From the NCBI GenBank assembly GCA_004764695.1, contig SMSO01000033.1, positions 1,317,001 to 1,381,000 of the forward strand: a stretch of DNA of 64,000 bases, in the 5' to 3' direction. Both the position numbers and the translations under genes were made by a program. How positions within the stretch are numbered: position 1 is the first letter of the stretch; the number at the start of each line of letters is the position of its first letter. This DNA is from Schizochytrium sp. TIO01 (taxonomy: Eukaryota; Sar; Bigyra; Thraustochytrida; Thraustochytriidae). This document shows positions 33,515 to 42,052 of this stretch, piece by piece. The notes beneath the pieces were generated by a model that did no database searches, was not told the origin of the DNA, and saw only the letters and a list, made by a program, of their open reading frames with translations.

Positions 33515-35201
33515 ATTAGCAGGCGAGGATATGAAAGAGAGGTGAGCTAGAGAAAGGGAATCAAATGAATGGGAGAACGACTGAAGATGTGATATGCTAG
33601 TGTCGTTTCCCTGAAACCTGGACTCAGCCCGAAAGACCAACCTCTTTAGGATCCTATCAAATCTGAAACTGTCATTTTGTTTCAGGTCAACTCTGCTTCA
33701 CTTTCTTTTTTCAACGGGCTCTGAGGCCTCGCAAAGACCGCAGAAAACTCGAATGAAAGAAAGAAAAGATCAAACAATCCACCCACTCCTACTCAACTAC
33801 CTTACCTTATCAAGACTCACTCACATTTACTCATTTACTTACCTACCTACGTAACTACCTACCTACTGCGCAGCCGCGCAACAAACCAGCCTCGATCAGA
33901 GTCCATGCACCTCGCAACCACGCCTCGCTGACCTACGCCTTTAGACCAATAGCATGGCGCCTTCATCATCTGCAATTGCACGCTTTGATTGCTTGAATGT
34001 AGACGGCTTTTTTCTCGGAAGACAAAGAGTCTATTTTGAGAAAAGCTGGGAGCTAGTTCTGCTTAACGATGCTGACTTAGCCTCGCTGGCAACATATAAA
34101 ACCCACCAGAAAACAATCAATCAAACAATCCTTATGGCCCTCATTAATCATACCCACAAGATAAAAGATCCTTCCAGAGACTGATTAGCAAAAACCACAC
34201 ACAGCCTTGCTTCCAGTCAACACTTCTTTGCTTTGCCTGTTTCTGAGTTGCCTGCTCACCCAAACTAAACCCCCAAACCCAAACGAATGATGTTTTATCT
34301 TTCTGCTTAGAAATGTCCAACCTTCTCTCGCTCTTCTTCCCTTTCCTTTATGGTTGCCTCGCTTCTCTTTAAATCTTTCCATTGGTGTTACGAGACTTTT
34401 GAGATGCAGAAAATGACTCATGATTCCTGTGTGTATTGATACAGACTTAAAGCAAAGTTAGATTATTATATCTCGTTGTTACAATACACATTGGCGATAG
34501 GAGTATACTTAGCAAGTTCATTCTAACTTCTGATTATGTATTTTCGGTTTATCAATCTTTACTAAACGGGTAATTGAGGTGAGTGGAAATTCCTCAGACA
34601 TCCACAAGATTGTTTTTTGTTTTGTTTTTTTAAATAAAGCTGATAAGATAAATTCCATCTTACCTTGCTTCGGAAGGAGAATTGCTACAACCTGAAGTTT
34701 GAGTGCTTCATATCCTTTTCCAAGAGTAATTGCGACTTTTACAAGGTGTCAGATGTATAAAATCAACTTGTGAATCTTACCCGTTGCGAAATTGAATTTG
34801 TATCATTCGTATGGCTTGTCAAATTTTATTAGAGGTTTCTAGTTCTTGATTGCATGTTTAACTTTCTTCCCAAAAGGAATTTCGCCATTGTTCAAAACAG
34901 ACCTTACAATATAGTAAAAAATACAAGACTTTGTGAGTATAATTGTCACTTAACCTTGTTGACATGCAACTATCACAAAAGAGCTTGCCCCAAATGGTTA
35001 TCATATCTTTATCCTACCATACTGGTACTAGTAGGTAGGATATACTTTGGAAACAAATGATAAACCAAAACATTAATTCTAATAGTTTGCAGCCCACAAT
35101 GATGGCATACATTTATTGTTTTATTTGAATTTTAATTTCCAAAGAAATGATCGTATAGCTGAGCTCTATACTTACTTTTTTTTTTTGGCAGTAAAAAAGG
35201 A
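33515..35201. other. Intergenic region between GAR1 and the tRNA array
   Basis: About 1.7 kb. The first 400 bases are the GAR1 3' flank with ACTC/TACC-like short repeats near 33,800-33,870. The rest is AT-rich. The 76-codon plus-strand frame at 33954-34184 is not recognised and probably spurious. Confidence 0.45.
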
Positions 35202-35272
35202 AGCGTCAGCCGGGAATCGAACCCGGGGCAGCCGCATGGCAAACAGCTATTTTACCACTAAACCACTAACGC
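35202..35272 (-). tRNA. tRNA-Gly (GCC), array copy 1
   Basis: A full cloverleaf on the minus strand: acceptor GCGTTAG/CTGACGC with one G-U pair, an A box of the form TGGTTTAGTGG, an anticodon loop TTGCCAT with anticodon GCC, a B box GGTTCGATTCC, and discriminator T. It is 71 bases with the discriminator and no intron. The 3' flank gives TTCC then a T5-T6 run, a Pol III terminator. Upstream lies a hairpin AACTCA/TGAGTT (35278-35297). Confidence 0.97.
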
Positions 35273-35380
35273 AAATTAACTCAACTATCGCTGAGTTGGG
35301 AGACCGGTATCCTACAGTTCCATATACTGTAAACTATACAGGAGCTCACAAACAAAAAGTTATATCAAAGTTAAAAAGGA

Positions 35381-35451
35381 AGCGTCAGCCGGGAATCGAA
35401 CCCGGGGCAGCCGCATGGCAAACAGCTATTTTACCACTAAACCACTAACGC
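35381..35451 (-). tRNA. tRNA-Gly (GCC), array copy 2
   Basis: Identical body to copy 1, placed 179 bases from it. It has GCC anticodon, discriminator T and a T-run terminator after TTCC. Its 5' flank carries the conserved ACTCAGTTATTACCGAG element. Confidence 0.97.
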
Positions 35452-35556
35452 AGATACTCAGTTATTACCGAGTTGGAGTACCAAGGCCCAAAGTTCAATA
35501 TACGTTTCCCTTTACGTGAGCTTACAAACAAAAAGTTATATCAAAGTACAAAAGGA

Positions 35557-35627
35557 AGCGTCAGCCGGGAATCGAACCCGGGGCAGCCGCATGGCAAACA
35601 GCTATTTTACCACTAAACCACTGACGC
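35557..35627 (-). tRNA. tRNA-Gly (GCC), array copy 3
   Basis: Same tRNA body, except the acceptor 5' strand reads GCGTCAG, giving a fully Watson-Crick acceptor with CTGACGC. It is 176 bases from copy 2. This copy ends the first array and lacks the conserved hairpin element upstream. Confidence 0.97.
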
Positions 35628-35764
35628 AGATTTTAGCTCATTTAAGAACCTGTTAAAGAATTTTGGTTAGTACAATTTAGAGTGTTAGTATAAAAAAAGA
35701 TTAAAAAATATATATTGAATATATATAAAAATCATGTATCGACTAATGTGAGCATTGATTTAAT

Positions 35765-36403
35765 ATGGTAAACGGGAGTGACCTACAACTTGATAACCGG
35801 GTGATAAAGACGTTAGACTTGTTGGCTTCAATCCTCTTTCTTTGTATCCAAGTTTATTCACGCCGGAGCTGTAAAGAAGCAGTTGCATCTTGCAGTGGTA
35901 GGCGTTTGAGAATCATTTTGATTTTAATAAAATTGATTGCACTAATTCTTTGTATGCTACATGTCAATACTACAATTACGGAAAAAGCTTCTGATTCTGC
36001 ATCACTCGCGGTTGTATGTGCATTGAATATACTCTATTTTCATAGCCAAAAACAGAGTGCAATTAATGCGTTCCGTGACACTCTTGGCTCCCTGGTCGAT
36101 GAGATAGAACTCGTTGCAAGTTTTGTTGGATTGACTCAAATAAACCCTCTACATATGGTGTTGCAATCGATCGTTGTATTTTTAATTCTAGTAGAGATCA
36201 TGCTGACTTGGAAGGAAATGGATCGCTCAAGCTTGATCGAACTCATGCTACGAATTTGTAAGTGCCTGGTGTACAAATACGAGAAAGTCTCTTTACTTAT
36301 AAACATGGCAATCTCGTTCGTTGAAATACTTAAGAATGCGGGCTTCCTTCCTCTAGTTGATACTCAAGACTCTGATGCACAGAAGCCTGGTCAAGTTGTT
36401 TAA
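35765..36403 (+). CDS. Small multi-pass membrane protein, possibly PEX11-like
   Basis: The protein is 212 residues, starts at ATG and has no recognised paralogue here. Hydrophobic segments lie at about 17-35, 50-67, 80-92, 130-150 and 182-200, separated by short Arg/Lys stretches, so it is probably integral to an organelle membrane. Size, an N-terminal amphipathic helix, a central loop and a C-terminal KYEKVSLLINMAISFVEIL-type segment loosely recall PEX11 peroxisome-division proteins, but I see no diagnostic motif, so this is a suggestion only. It is lower in GC than the other genes and is embedded between the two tRNA-Gly arrays, on the opposite strand to most of them. A lineage-specific membrane protein is equally possible. 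Confidence 0.6.
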   Translation: MVNGSDLQLDNRVIKTLDLLASILFLCIQVYSRRSCKEAVASCSGRRLRIILILIKLIALILCMLHVNTTITEKASDSASLAVVCALNILYFHSQKQSAINAFRDTLGSLVDEIELVASFVGLTQINPLHMVLQSIVVFLILVEIMLTWKEMDRSSLIELMLRICKCLVYKYEKVSLLINMAISFVEILKNAGFLPLVDTQDSDAQKPGQVV

Positions 36404-36916
36404 TCTTTTTGCCATATCTGCATGTGATTATTTAAATAAATTTAAAATTTAAAATCATTCTGCCTCGTAGGAAAGCGAGCTTATTTTTATATTATAATGA
36501 TATAGTATTACTTTGCTTTCTACTTCCATTCATATTGTGCCTCATAAAAATGAGCTCAACTGGTTCCTATCTTTTATCCTCCCCACGCAAATTTGTAAAC
36601 AGGCAAGAACGCGAAATGCGCAGAACAGCAGTACTTACGTCTTCGAAAGTATGTGCCTGCTGCTTGCTACTACTAGGATCGTTTTAGCTTGCCTTAACCT
36701 TGGTGGGGAAGATTTCTTGGTATGTTTCCATTGCAAGTTCGCTAAAACCAAATAGCATAAACAAAAGCAAAGAGTGAACAGGATAGTATTCCTTGATTGG
36801 ACTTCCCCACACAGATTATGTAGGTGTCTTAAAGTCATCATTGACTTACAATTAGTCAATAATTGTTATACGTTGTTGGAAAATGAAATGTCGTAACGTC
36901 GTAATCTGACTTCGAT
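36404..36916. other. Intergenic region before the plus-strand tRNA-Gly
   Basis: About 500 bases of AT-rich 3' flank of the membrane-protein gene. The 80-codon frame at 36513-36755 is not convincing. No array-type hairpin element lies upstream of the following tRNA. Confidence 0.4.
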
Positions 36917-36987
36917 GCGTCAGTGGTTTAGTGGTAAAATAGCTGTTTGCCATGCGGCTGCCCCGGGTTCGATTCCCGGCTGACGCT
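36917..36987 (+). tRNA. tRNA-Gly (GCC), only plus-strand copy
   Basis: A full tRNA-Gly with anticodon GCC, a perfect GCGTCAG/CTGACGC acceptor and discriminator T. It is followed by TCTCTTTTT as Pol III terminator. It is inverted relative to the eight other copies and shares their body but not their flanks, so it seems to have arisen separately from the tandem amplification. Confidence 0.97.
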
Positions 36988-37344
36988 TCTCTTTTTGCAA
37001 TCAGATGCGCTTTATACCATTACACTTTGTAGTATAAGCGATGGGGCTTGGAAGCTACATGTTTTTACTTTTGGTATTTTTTTCAATCGCTAGGTATCAT
37101 CAACACATCTTCTTTATTATTCAAAGAAGTAAAGAAAAACCTGGATTCTCACAGCGGTCAGCTTTAATTTCGCACTCAACATCATTTAAATATTAAAGTA
37201 ATTCCTCTTGGTTTCAACGTTTTGCAAATGTTTTAATTCTCCAACCTACTTCTGTTTTAAAACGGAATCAATGAAAAGAAAAAAAAAAAGAATGGCACCA
37301 AAATTGAGTATTTAGCAATGGCCTAGCTCAGCAACAAAAAGATA
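36988..37344. other. Spacer between inverted tRNA-Gly copies
   Basis: About 360 AT-rich bases with an A-run near 37,275-37,290. No gene is seen. It is flanked by tRNA-Gly genes in opposite orientation, so their 3' ends face each other. Confidence 0.4.
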
Positions 37345-37415
37345 AGCGTCAGCCGGGAATCGAACCCGGGGCAGCCGCATGGCAAACAGCTATTTTACCA
37401 CTAAACCACTAACGC
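37345..37415 (-). tRNA. tRNA-Gly (GCC), array copy 5
   Basis: Same body as copy 1, with the first-array type acceptor GCGTTAG. Downstream flank TATCTTTTT is the terminator. The upstream element reads ACTCAGATATTAACGAG. It begins the second tandem array. Confidence 0.97.
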
Positions 37416-37523
37416 TGAGGTACTCAGATATTAACGAGTCTGGAGACCAGAATCCTTTAGTGCTATATAATTTTAATGTACGTGAGCTCACAAATAGAAA
37501 AGTTATAAAAAGGTCAAAAAGGA

Positions 37524-37594
37524 AGCGTCAGCCGGGAATCGAACCCGGGGCAGCCGCATGGCAAACAGCTATTTTACCACTAAACCACTAACGC
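37524..37594 (-). tRNA. tRNA-Gly (GCC), array copy 6
   Basis: Same body, 179 bases from copy 5. It has terminator TTCC plus a T5 run, and the upstream ACTCAGATATTAACGAG element shared with copy 5. Confidence 0.97.
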
Positions 37595-37699
37595 AGGTAC
37601 TCAGATATTAACGAGCTGGGGTTGCGAGTTCTGCAGTGCAATATATTGTTCGTTTTACGTAAGCTCACAAACAAAAAGTTATATCAAAGTTAAAAAGGA

Positions 37700-37770
37700 A
37701 GCGTCAGCCGGGAATCGAACCCGGGGCAGCCGCATGGCAAACAGCTATTTTACCACTAAACCACTAACGC
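37700..37770 (-). tRNA. tRNA-Gly (GCC), array copy 7
   Basis: Same body, 176 bases from copy 6. Its downstream flank is nearly the same as that of copy 2 in the first array, which suggests that the two arrays derive from one unit. Confidence 0.97.
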
Positions 37771-37876
37771 AAATGCACTCAGTTATTACCGAGTTGGAGT
37801 AATAAGTTCTGCAGTTCAATATAACTTTCGATTTACGTTAGCTTACAAACAAAAATCCATATAAAAGATAAAAAGA

Positions 37877-37947
37877 AGCGTCAGCCGGGAATCGAACCCG
37901 GGGCAGCCGCATGGCAAACAGCTATTTTACCACTAAACCACTAACGC
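37877..37947 (-). tRNA. tRNA-Gly (GCC), array copy 8
   Basis: Same body, 177 bases from copy 7. The upstream element here forms a perfect 6-bp hairpin, ACTCAG/CTGAGT with a 6-base loop (37954-37971). Confidence 0.97.
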
Positions 37948-38056
37948 AGATGCACTCAGTTATTACTGAGTTGGAATAAGAAGTTCTGCAGGTCTATATA
38001 ATTGTCGCTTGAAGGAAGCTTACAAACAAAAATCCATATTAAAAATAAAAAAAAGA

Positions 38057-38127
38057 AGCGTCAGCCGGGAATCGAACCCGGGGCAGCCGCATGGCAAACA
38101 GCTATTTTACCACTAAACCACTAACGC
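38057..38127 (-). tRNA. tRNA-Gly (GCC), array copy 9
   Basis: Same body, 180 bases from copy 8, last of the second array. The terminator is TTC then a long T run. The upstream element reads ACTCGGACATTACCGAG, with a CTCGG/CCGAG stem. Confidence 0.97.
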
Positions 38128-38160
38128 AGATAAACTCGGACATTACCGAGATGGGGCTTC

Positions 38161-38791
38161 GCAGTGTAAAGGCAAACATATATTTAGTGTTGACCCTTTG
38201 ACAAGTTGCCGCTCGAGCTACTCTTGTTGAAATGCATCATTTTCAATTCAAATTCCATATACTATTTGCTTAATGCATTTATTCTCTCTGCAAATCTATT
38301 GTAAGACAGGTAATTTCGGTAGATTCAATTTGACAAAGGAATTCTTATTTGCAACGTCATTCATTGCCGCAAGGACACATCTTTCTTTGTTGAGCAAGGT
38401 CTAACATCCCAAGCCATGTATATCGCGAATGCTTTGCAACGCGCTGTCCTTCCGGACACAAAACTATTGCTGCAATGCTCACAGTTGACCTTTGCATGCA
38501 ACGACGTGGTCATCGTACATGATGTAAATTTGTACTTTGGCACCTAAGATAGTTTCCAGCAATTTGATACTTTGAATAAAGTAAAATAAAATAAGATAAA
38601 ATAATAGACAATTGAGGAAATCGTCAAACGTTGGAAAAAGGAGCAGTAGTTAGGTTCAGGTTTCTTTCATCTGCGCTCCAGAGACACTCTGCAGTCTCTG
38701 TTGGGGGCTTGGCGGTGCTGTATCGTGCGAAGAGCTCTTTGTGTGAGTATCTTGCACGGCTCGCGGTCCTCCGTCTGCCCCGCGAGACAGT
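38161..38791. other. Intergenic region upstream of the coiled-coil gene
   Basis: About 630 bases. It holds an AAATA/AAGATAAA-rich stretch near 38,580-38,605 and then a more mixed leader directly before the ATG at 38792. A 60-codon minus-strand frame at 38361-38543 with several Cys starts only at GTG and is not supported. Confidence 0.4.
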
Positions 38792-40849
38792 ATGGTTAGG
38801 GAACGAAATGTGGGAGGCGATGGACTAGCAGGAGAGGACTCCAGCCCGGCTACTAATGCAGTTAGTGCAGTAGTGGGAAAGGGCACACGTATGAGACGCA
38901 GGATGGCAGCTAATACGGCGAACAGCAAGGTACCTGCGAATGATCAGTCGAGGAACCAAGGGTCTGGCAAAAGTCGTGCCAAAAAATCGACCCGAAAGAA
39001 ATCGCCACAACAATCAGAGAGCGCGAATTCGGGGGCGAAAATAAGTCCTGGAAGAAATTCTTTGGAGTACAGCGAGGATAATTTAGATGAAGGGGTAGAG
39101 TCTCAGAGATCACCACATCGCAGAAATGAACAACGACAAAGACCCTCTACATCGGCAGGATATGGTGAGATCAGGTCACACATTTATGGACCAGCAACCC
39201 GTATGTCCTCACAGAATATACACGATGACTACGTGGCAGCTACGATTGCCTCAGCTCAGGCATCAAGCGCAAGGAAAGGTGGTGATCGAGGCTTCATTAG
39301 TGCAAGGCCCATGACAGCTGACGACAGTAACTTTCTAGCAGAGGAATCAAAATCACCCATTCCTACAACAGGATTATTGGCACGAGCAAACCGTGCAAGA
39401 GAAACTATCCCAAGCCCAGGCCACGCAGTAGAACAAGTATCCAGTGAGCTTGAGGAAGTACAACGATCTGTTGCGCGTTTACGTGAACAGCGCCTAATTG
39501 TAGAACGTATTAAGCGAGAAGCAGAATCAAAAGATAGGCGAATTAATGAATTAGACTTGTTAGTGCGTCGTTTGCGATCGCAAAGTTCGCAGGCATCCCT
39601 TCAAGCACTAGAGCGCGAGAGGACGCTTCGCTCCAAGATTCTGTCTCTGGAACAACAGGTATCACACAAACGTGACAATGACGTCACTGTGGCGCTAGAA
39701 CTGAAGAGTCTTTTACAAGAAGCACAGAAAACAGAAAACGGCCTTCGGTGCGAGTTGGCCCGCTCTCAGGCAGAACTTGAGGAATCACGAACTCATAGTG
39801 AATCTTCACTTAAAGAGCTTCGTGACATCAATGCTCGCCTTCTTGCAGATAAAGAGACTCTTGAGGATCGGGCTGGCCAGCTGCAACGCGACCTTGAAGA
39901 TAAAACTAGGGATCTAGAGCGCGCCTATTCGCGTCAAACTACAGCCGTGGCATCAGTTGAGAAACGTTGTGAGGAGCTGGATCGTTTGCTGACAACGAAG
40001 AAACATCAACTTGCTGAATGGAAAGACAAGGTAGACTCTCTAACACTCGTTAATACGAAACAACGGGAGCAACTAGAAGCCAAGACAACAGCACTTGAAG
40101 AGGCCGAACGCCGAGAGCATCTTCTTCAGGGCACAATTGATGAGCTCGATGAGAACTTGAACGTGCTACGGGAGCACGTTGAAGTCACTGAAGGTGCTGA
40201 CCAAGACCTCCGTCAGGAACTCAAGAGAGCAAATCAACGTCTTGAGCAAGCTGACGAGGTCATGGAGCAGTTACGCAATGAACTCATCCAAGCGAAGCTG
40301 GACTCGCAAATAACGGAAGACCAGTCGAAAAGGCAAAAATCTAATTTTACAGAGTATGAGGCCAGCCTCCAACGTGCGGGCGCACACCGAAAACGAATGG
40401 AACTACAACTTAGGAATCTCGCTGCCAAGGTGCAGGAGCTACAGGCACAACTTGTTGAAGAAATGAGAACCAATGCGGCATTGTCGCGTCAACTCGAAGA
40501 GGAACGTAGCTCACGATCAAAAGTTTCGCGAGAGCGTCTGCGGATTCTTGAGGAGTTCTATGATGAAGAAAACAAACTCAAAGAGACCTTAGAGCACCCA
40601 TTCTTCGAAAAGGCTCGTGAACGAGCGCTCCAGAACACTAGTCTTTCTGTGAGTGAAGATTATGGAGTTGATGATACCTCTCCTGCTGCGTTAACGGGTT
40701 CGCGCTTAGTAGAGTCTATGCAACGCGAGAAGAAGCATGGTCAAATCAAGCAGGAAATGTATGATGGTACAAATGAAAATTTCATGTTTACACATGAAAT
40801 GACTGATGATGAGTTACTCTATGGTTCGGACTTTCCAGGGGGGCACTGA
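38792..40849 (+). CDS. Long coiled-coil protein, function unknown
   Basis: The protein is 685 residues from an ATG. Residues 1-210 are low in hydrophobics and rich in Ser, Arg, Gly and Asn, with basic clusters (KKSTRKKSPQQ), and are probably disordered. From about 213 to 600 the sequence is almost continuous heptad-type coiled coil rich in Glu, Leu, Arg and Gln (for example SSELEEVQRSVARLREQRL and DLERAYSRQ). The C-terminal 80 residues are acidic and end in DFPGGH. This is the architecture of centrosomal, basal-body or Golgi scaffold proteins, but I recognise no specific family and homology through coiled coil would be misleading. Its last 31 bases overlap the coding end of the opposite-strand pICln gene. 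Confidence 0.85.
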   Translation: MVRERNVGGDGLAGEDSSPATNAVSAVVGKGTRMRRRMAANTANSKVPANDQSRNQGSGKSRAKKSTRKKSPQQSESANSGAKISPGRNSLEYSEDNLDEGVESQRSPHRRNEQRQRPSTSAGYGEIRSHIYGPATRMSSQNIHDDYVAATIASAQASSARKGGDRGFISARPMTADDSNFLAEESKSPIPTTGLLARANRARETIPSPGHAVEQVSSELEEVQRSVARLREQRLIVERIKREAESKDRRINELDLLVRRLRSQSSQASLQALERERTLRSKILSLEQQVSHKRDNDVTVALELKSLLQEAQKTENGLRCELARSQAELEESRTHSESSLKELRDINARLLADKETLEDRAGQLQRDLEDKTRDLERAYSRQTTAVASVEKRCEELDRLLTTKKHQLAEWKDKVDSLTLVNTKQREQLEAKTTALEEAERREHLLQGTIDELDENLNVLREHVEVTEGADQDLRQELKRANQRLEQADEVMEQLRNELIQAKLDSQITEDQSKRQKSNFTEYEASLQRAGAHRKRMELQLRNLAAKVQELQAQLVEEMRTNAALSRQLEEERSSRSKVSRERLRILEEFYDEENKLKETLEHPFFEKARERALQNTSLSVSEDYGVDDTSPAALTGSRLVESMQREKKHGQIKQEMYDGTNENFMFTHEMTDDELLYGSDFPGGH

Positions 40850-41111
40850 GGTTCCAGGGCGTCATCAAACTGTCCTGGCTCTGTCACCAAAAGTGAGTCC
40901 CAATGTGCTAACTTGGCGTGCAAAGCCTCTGCATCGATATTGTTTAACTCATCTGCGTTTTCTAGTGTAATCCAGCCAGCTCCTAAACCGCCTTGAAGGA
41001 GCTGAATGCCGCCATCGCCGTTCTCTTCATCAAACTCATTATCGTAGTCTTCCTCCTCTTCATCGGGAAATAACGCAGCGCCTTGGGACAGTGCCTTAAA
41101 CAGCTCGGATA
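40819..41111 (-). CDS. CLNS1A: pICln (methylosome subunit), exon 2
   Basis: This is the second coding exon of the pICln gene, joined to 41323-42052. It starts in phase inside a Leu codon and reads SELFKALSQGAALFPDEEEEDYD, which matches the conserved pICln helix and acidic tail that follow the PH-like domain. The exon ends at a TAG at 40819-40821, inside the 3' coding end of the convergent coiled-coil gene. An open frame continues upstream of the splice site into the intron, but that part (hydrophobic, Leu/Ile/Thr-rich) is intron sequence. Confidence 0.85.
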
Positions 41112-41322
41112 CTGTGTTGCGGGTTCGTGTGATTAAATAAATGTGTGTTAGTATAATAAGTGAGTAACCAAGTACGAATATTAAAGTCGTCAAATCGGTA
41201 TCCAAAGAAATCTTCCATCTTATATCGAATTTCTGCAGAGTCAAATATTGCCAAGACTCCACAGAAATGCGTCAATTGCATCATCTTTCGCGCCATGTAT
41301 ATATAATAATGATAATACTTAC
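41112..41322 (-). other. Spliceosomal intron in the pICln gene
   Basis: A 211-base intron with donor GTAAGT (minus strand, from 41322) and acceptor ...CACAG ending at 41112. Joining the exons gives 1,023 coding bases (340 codons plus stop) in one frame and brings together FVPENQTS and SELFKAL exactly where the family continues. An alternative acceptor, CTCTGCAG near 41234, would include sequence unlike the family. This is the only intron I can place with confidence in the window. Confidence 0.85.
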
Positions 41323-42052
41323 AGGAAGTTTGATTTTCAGGAACGAAGCGCACTTCGATCAATTCGTCAGTTTCTTCAATGTCTTCTTCTCCATATGCGT
41401 TGCCATCTTCATCGTCGTCATCTTCATCGTTCTCGTTGTTTGCAGAAACCTTTGGAGATGATCCATGCTCTTCTGCGTCTTGAAACTGCGATGATACTTC
41501 TTCCTCGAGGCTCTCCTGAGCAGAAAAAATAACCTGCACTGTACCGTCCTCCTCTTCTTCACCCTTTGCTGAGTATTGAACGAGCTTCGGTAAAAGTTGG
41601 CAGTAAATGCACGACCTTTCCTGAACAGTACTGTCTTGGGAGCACACAGCGTGCATATTAAGCGCTCGGTAGTCGATTTGCACAGCTCCCTTGCTGCTTT
41701 CTAAAGGATTTACTGTCTTTTCTCTATCGTAGTCTTCCGAAATCCACGCCACTCGTTGATTTGTCACCAACAGTGTTCCGATGTACGGCTTTCCTTCGTT
41801 CAGGTTATTTTCACCTTTATCACCGGAGCTAACGATAATCTCCGTGCAGATCTGTCTGGCAAAAATCAGTTCATTAAGCAAATCACCTTCACCATTGTCT
41901 TTGGTTCCTGCAGCAGCATTGCTTTCTTCAGCTTCCCCGCTCTTGCTGGTTCCAGTTAGACTTTGATCTCGACGGCGCTGGCGCAGCTCCCAAGCCACAA
42001 GCGCATCATTCGCATCAATACTCTCTAGCGCACCTAACGCAAGAGAGTCCAT
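41323..42052 (-). CDS. CLNS1A: pICln (methylosome subunit), exon 1
   Basis: pICln binds Sm proteins and presents them to PRMT5 for arginine methylation and snRNP assembly in the cytosol. Exon 1 starts at the ATG at 42052 (the upstream extension reaches only a TTG) and encodes about 243 residues. It has the PH-like core with GTLLVTNQRVAWIS (the typical GTLYI...LSW strand), IDYRALNMHAVCSQ, and CIYCQLLP, then a very acidic loop (about 190-225) and ELIEVRFVPENQTS, which equals the family's EFRFVP strand. The protein is 340 residues after splicing, longer than the animal form of about 240, mainly through the N-terminus and the acidic loop. The identification rests on the order of these motifs across the splice junction. 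Confidence 0.88.

Larger units (their letters stand above)
37345..38160 (-). repeat. Tandem array of about 178-bp tRNA-Gly units
   Basis: Five units, spaced 176-180 bases, each made of a tRNA-Gly, a 5' hairpin-forming element and a 3' A/T-rich flank containing ACAAACAAAAA. A shorter three-unit array of the same kind lies at 35202-35627. Spacers have diverged while the tRNA bodies are essentially identical. Confidence 0.9.

Noticed and set aside
32813-33640. 275-codon minus-strand Ala/Thr-rich frame opposite GAR1
   Set aside because: It is the antisense shadow of the Gly-rich codons of GAR1.
35116-35448. Plus-strand frame containing EASAGNRTRGSRMANSYFTTKPLT-type peptide, seen twice
   Set aside because: It is the antisense translation of the tRNA-Gly genes, hence its repetition at 37379-37591.
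35202-38127. CRISPR-like array (regular 176-180 base spacing of identical 70-base repeats)
   Set aside because: The repeats are complete tRNA-Gly genes with terminators, the spacers are related to each other, and the genome is eukaryotic.
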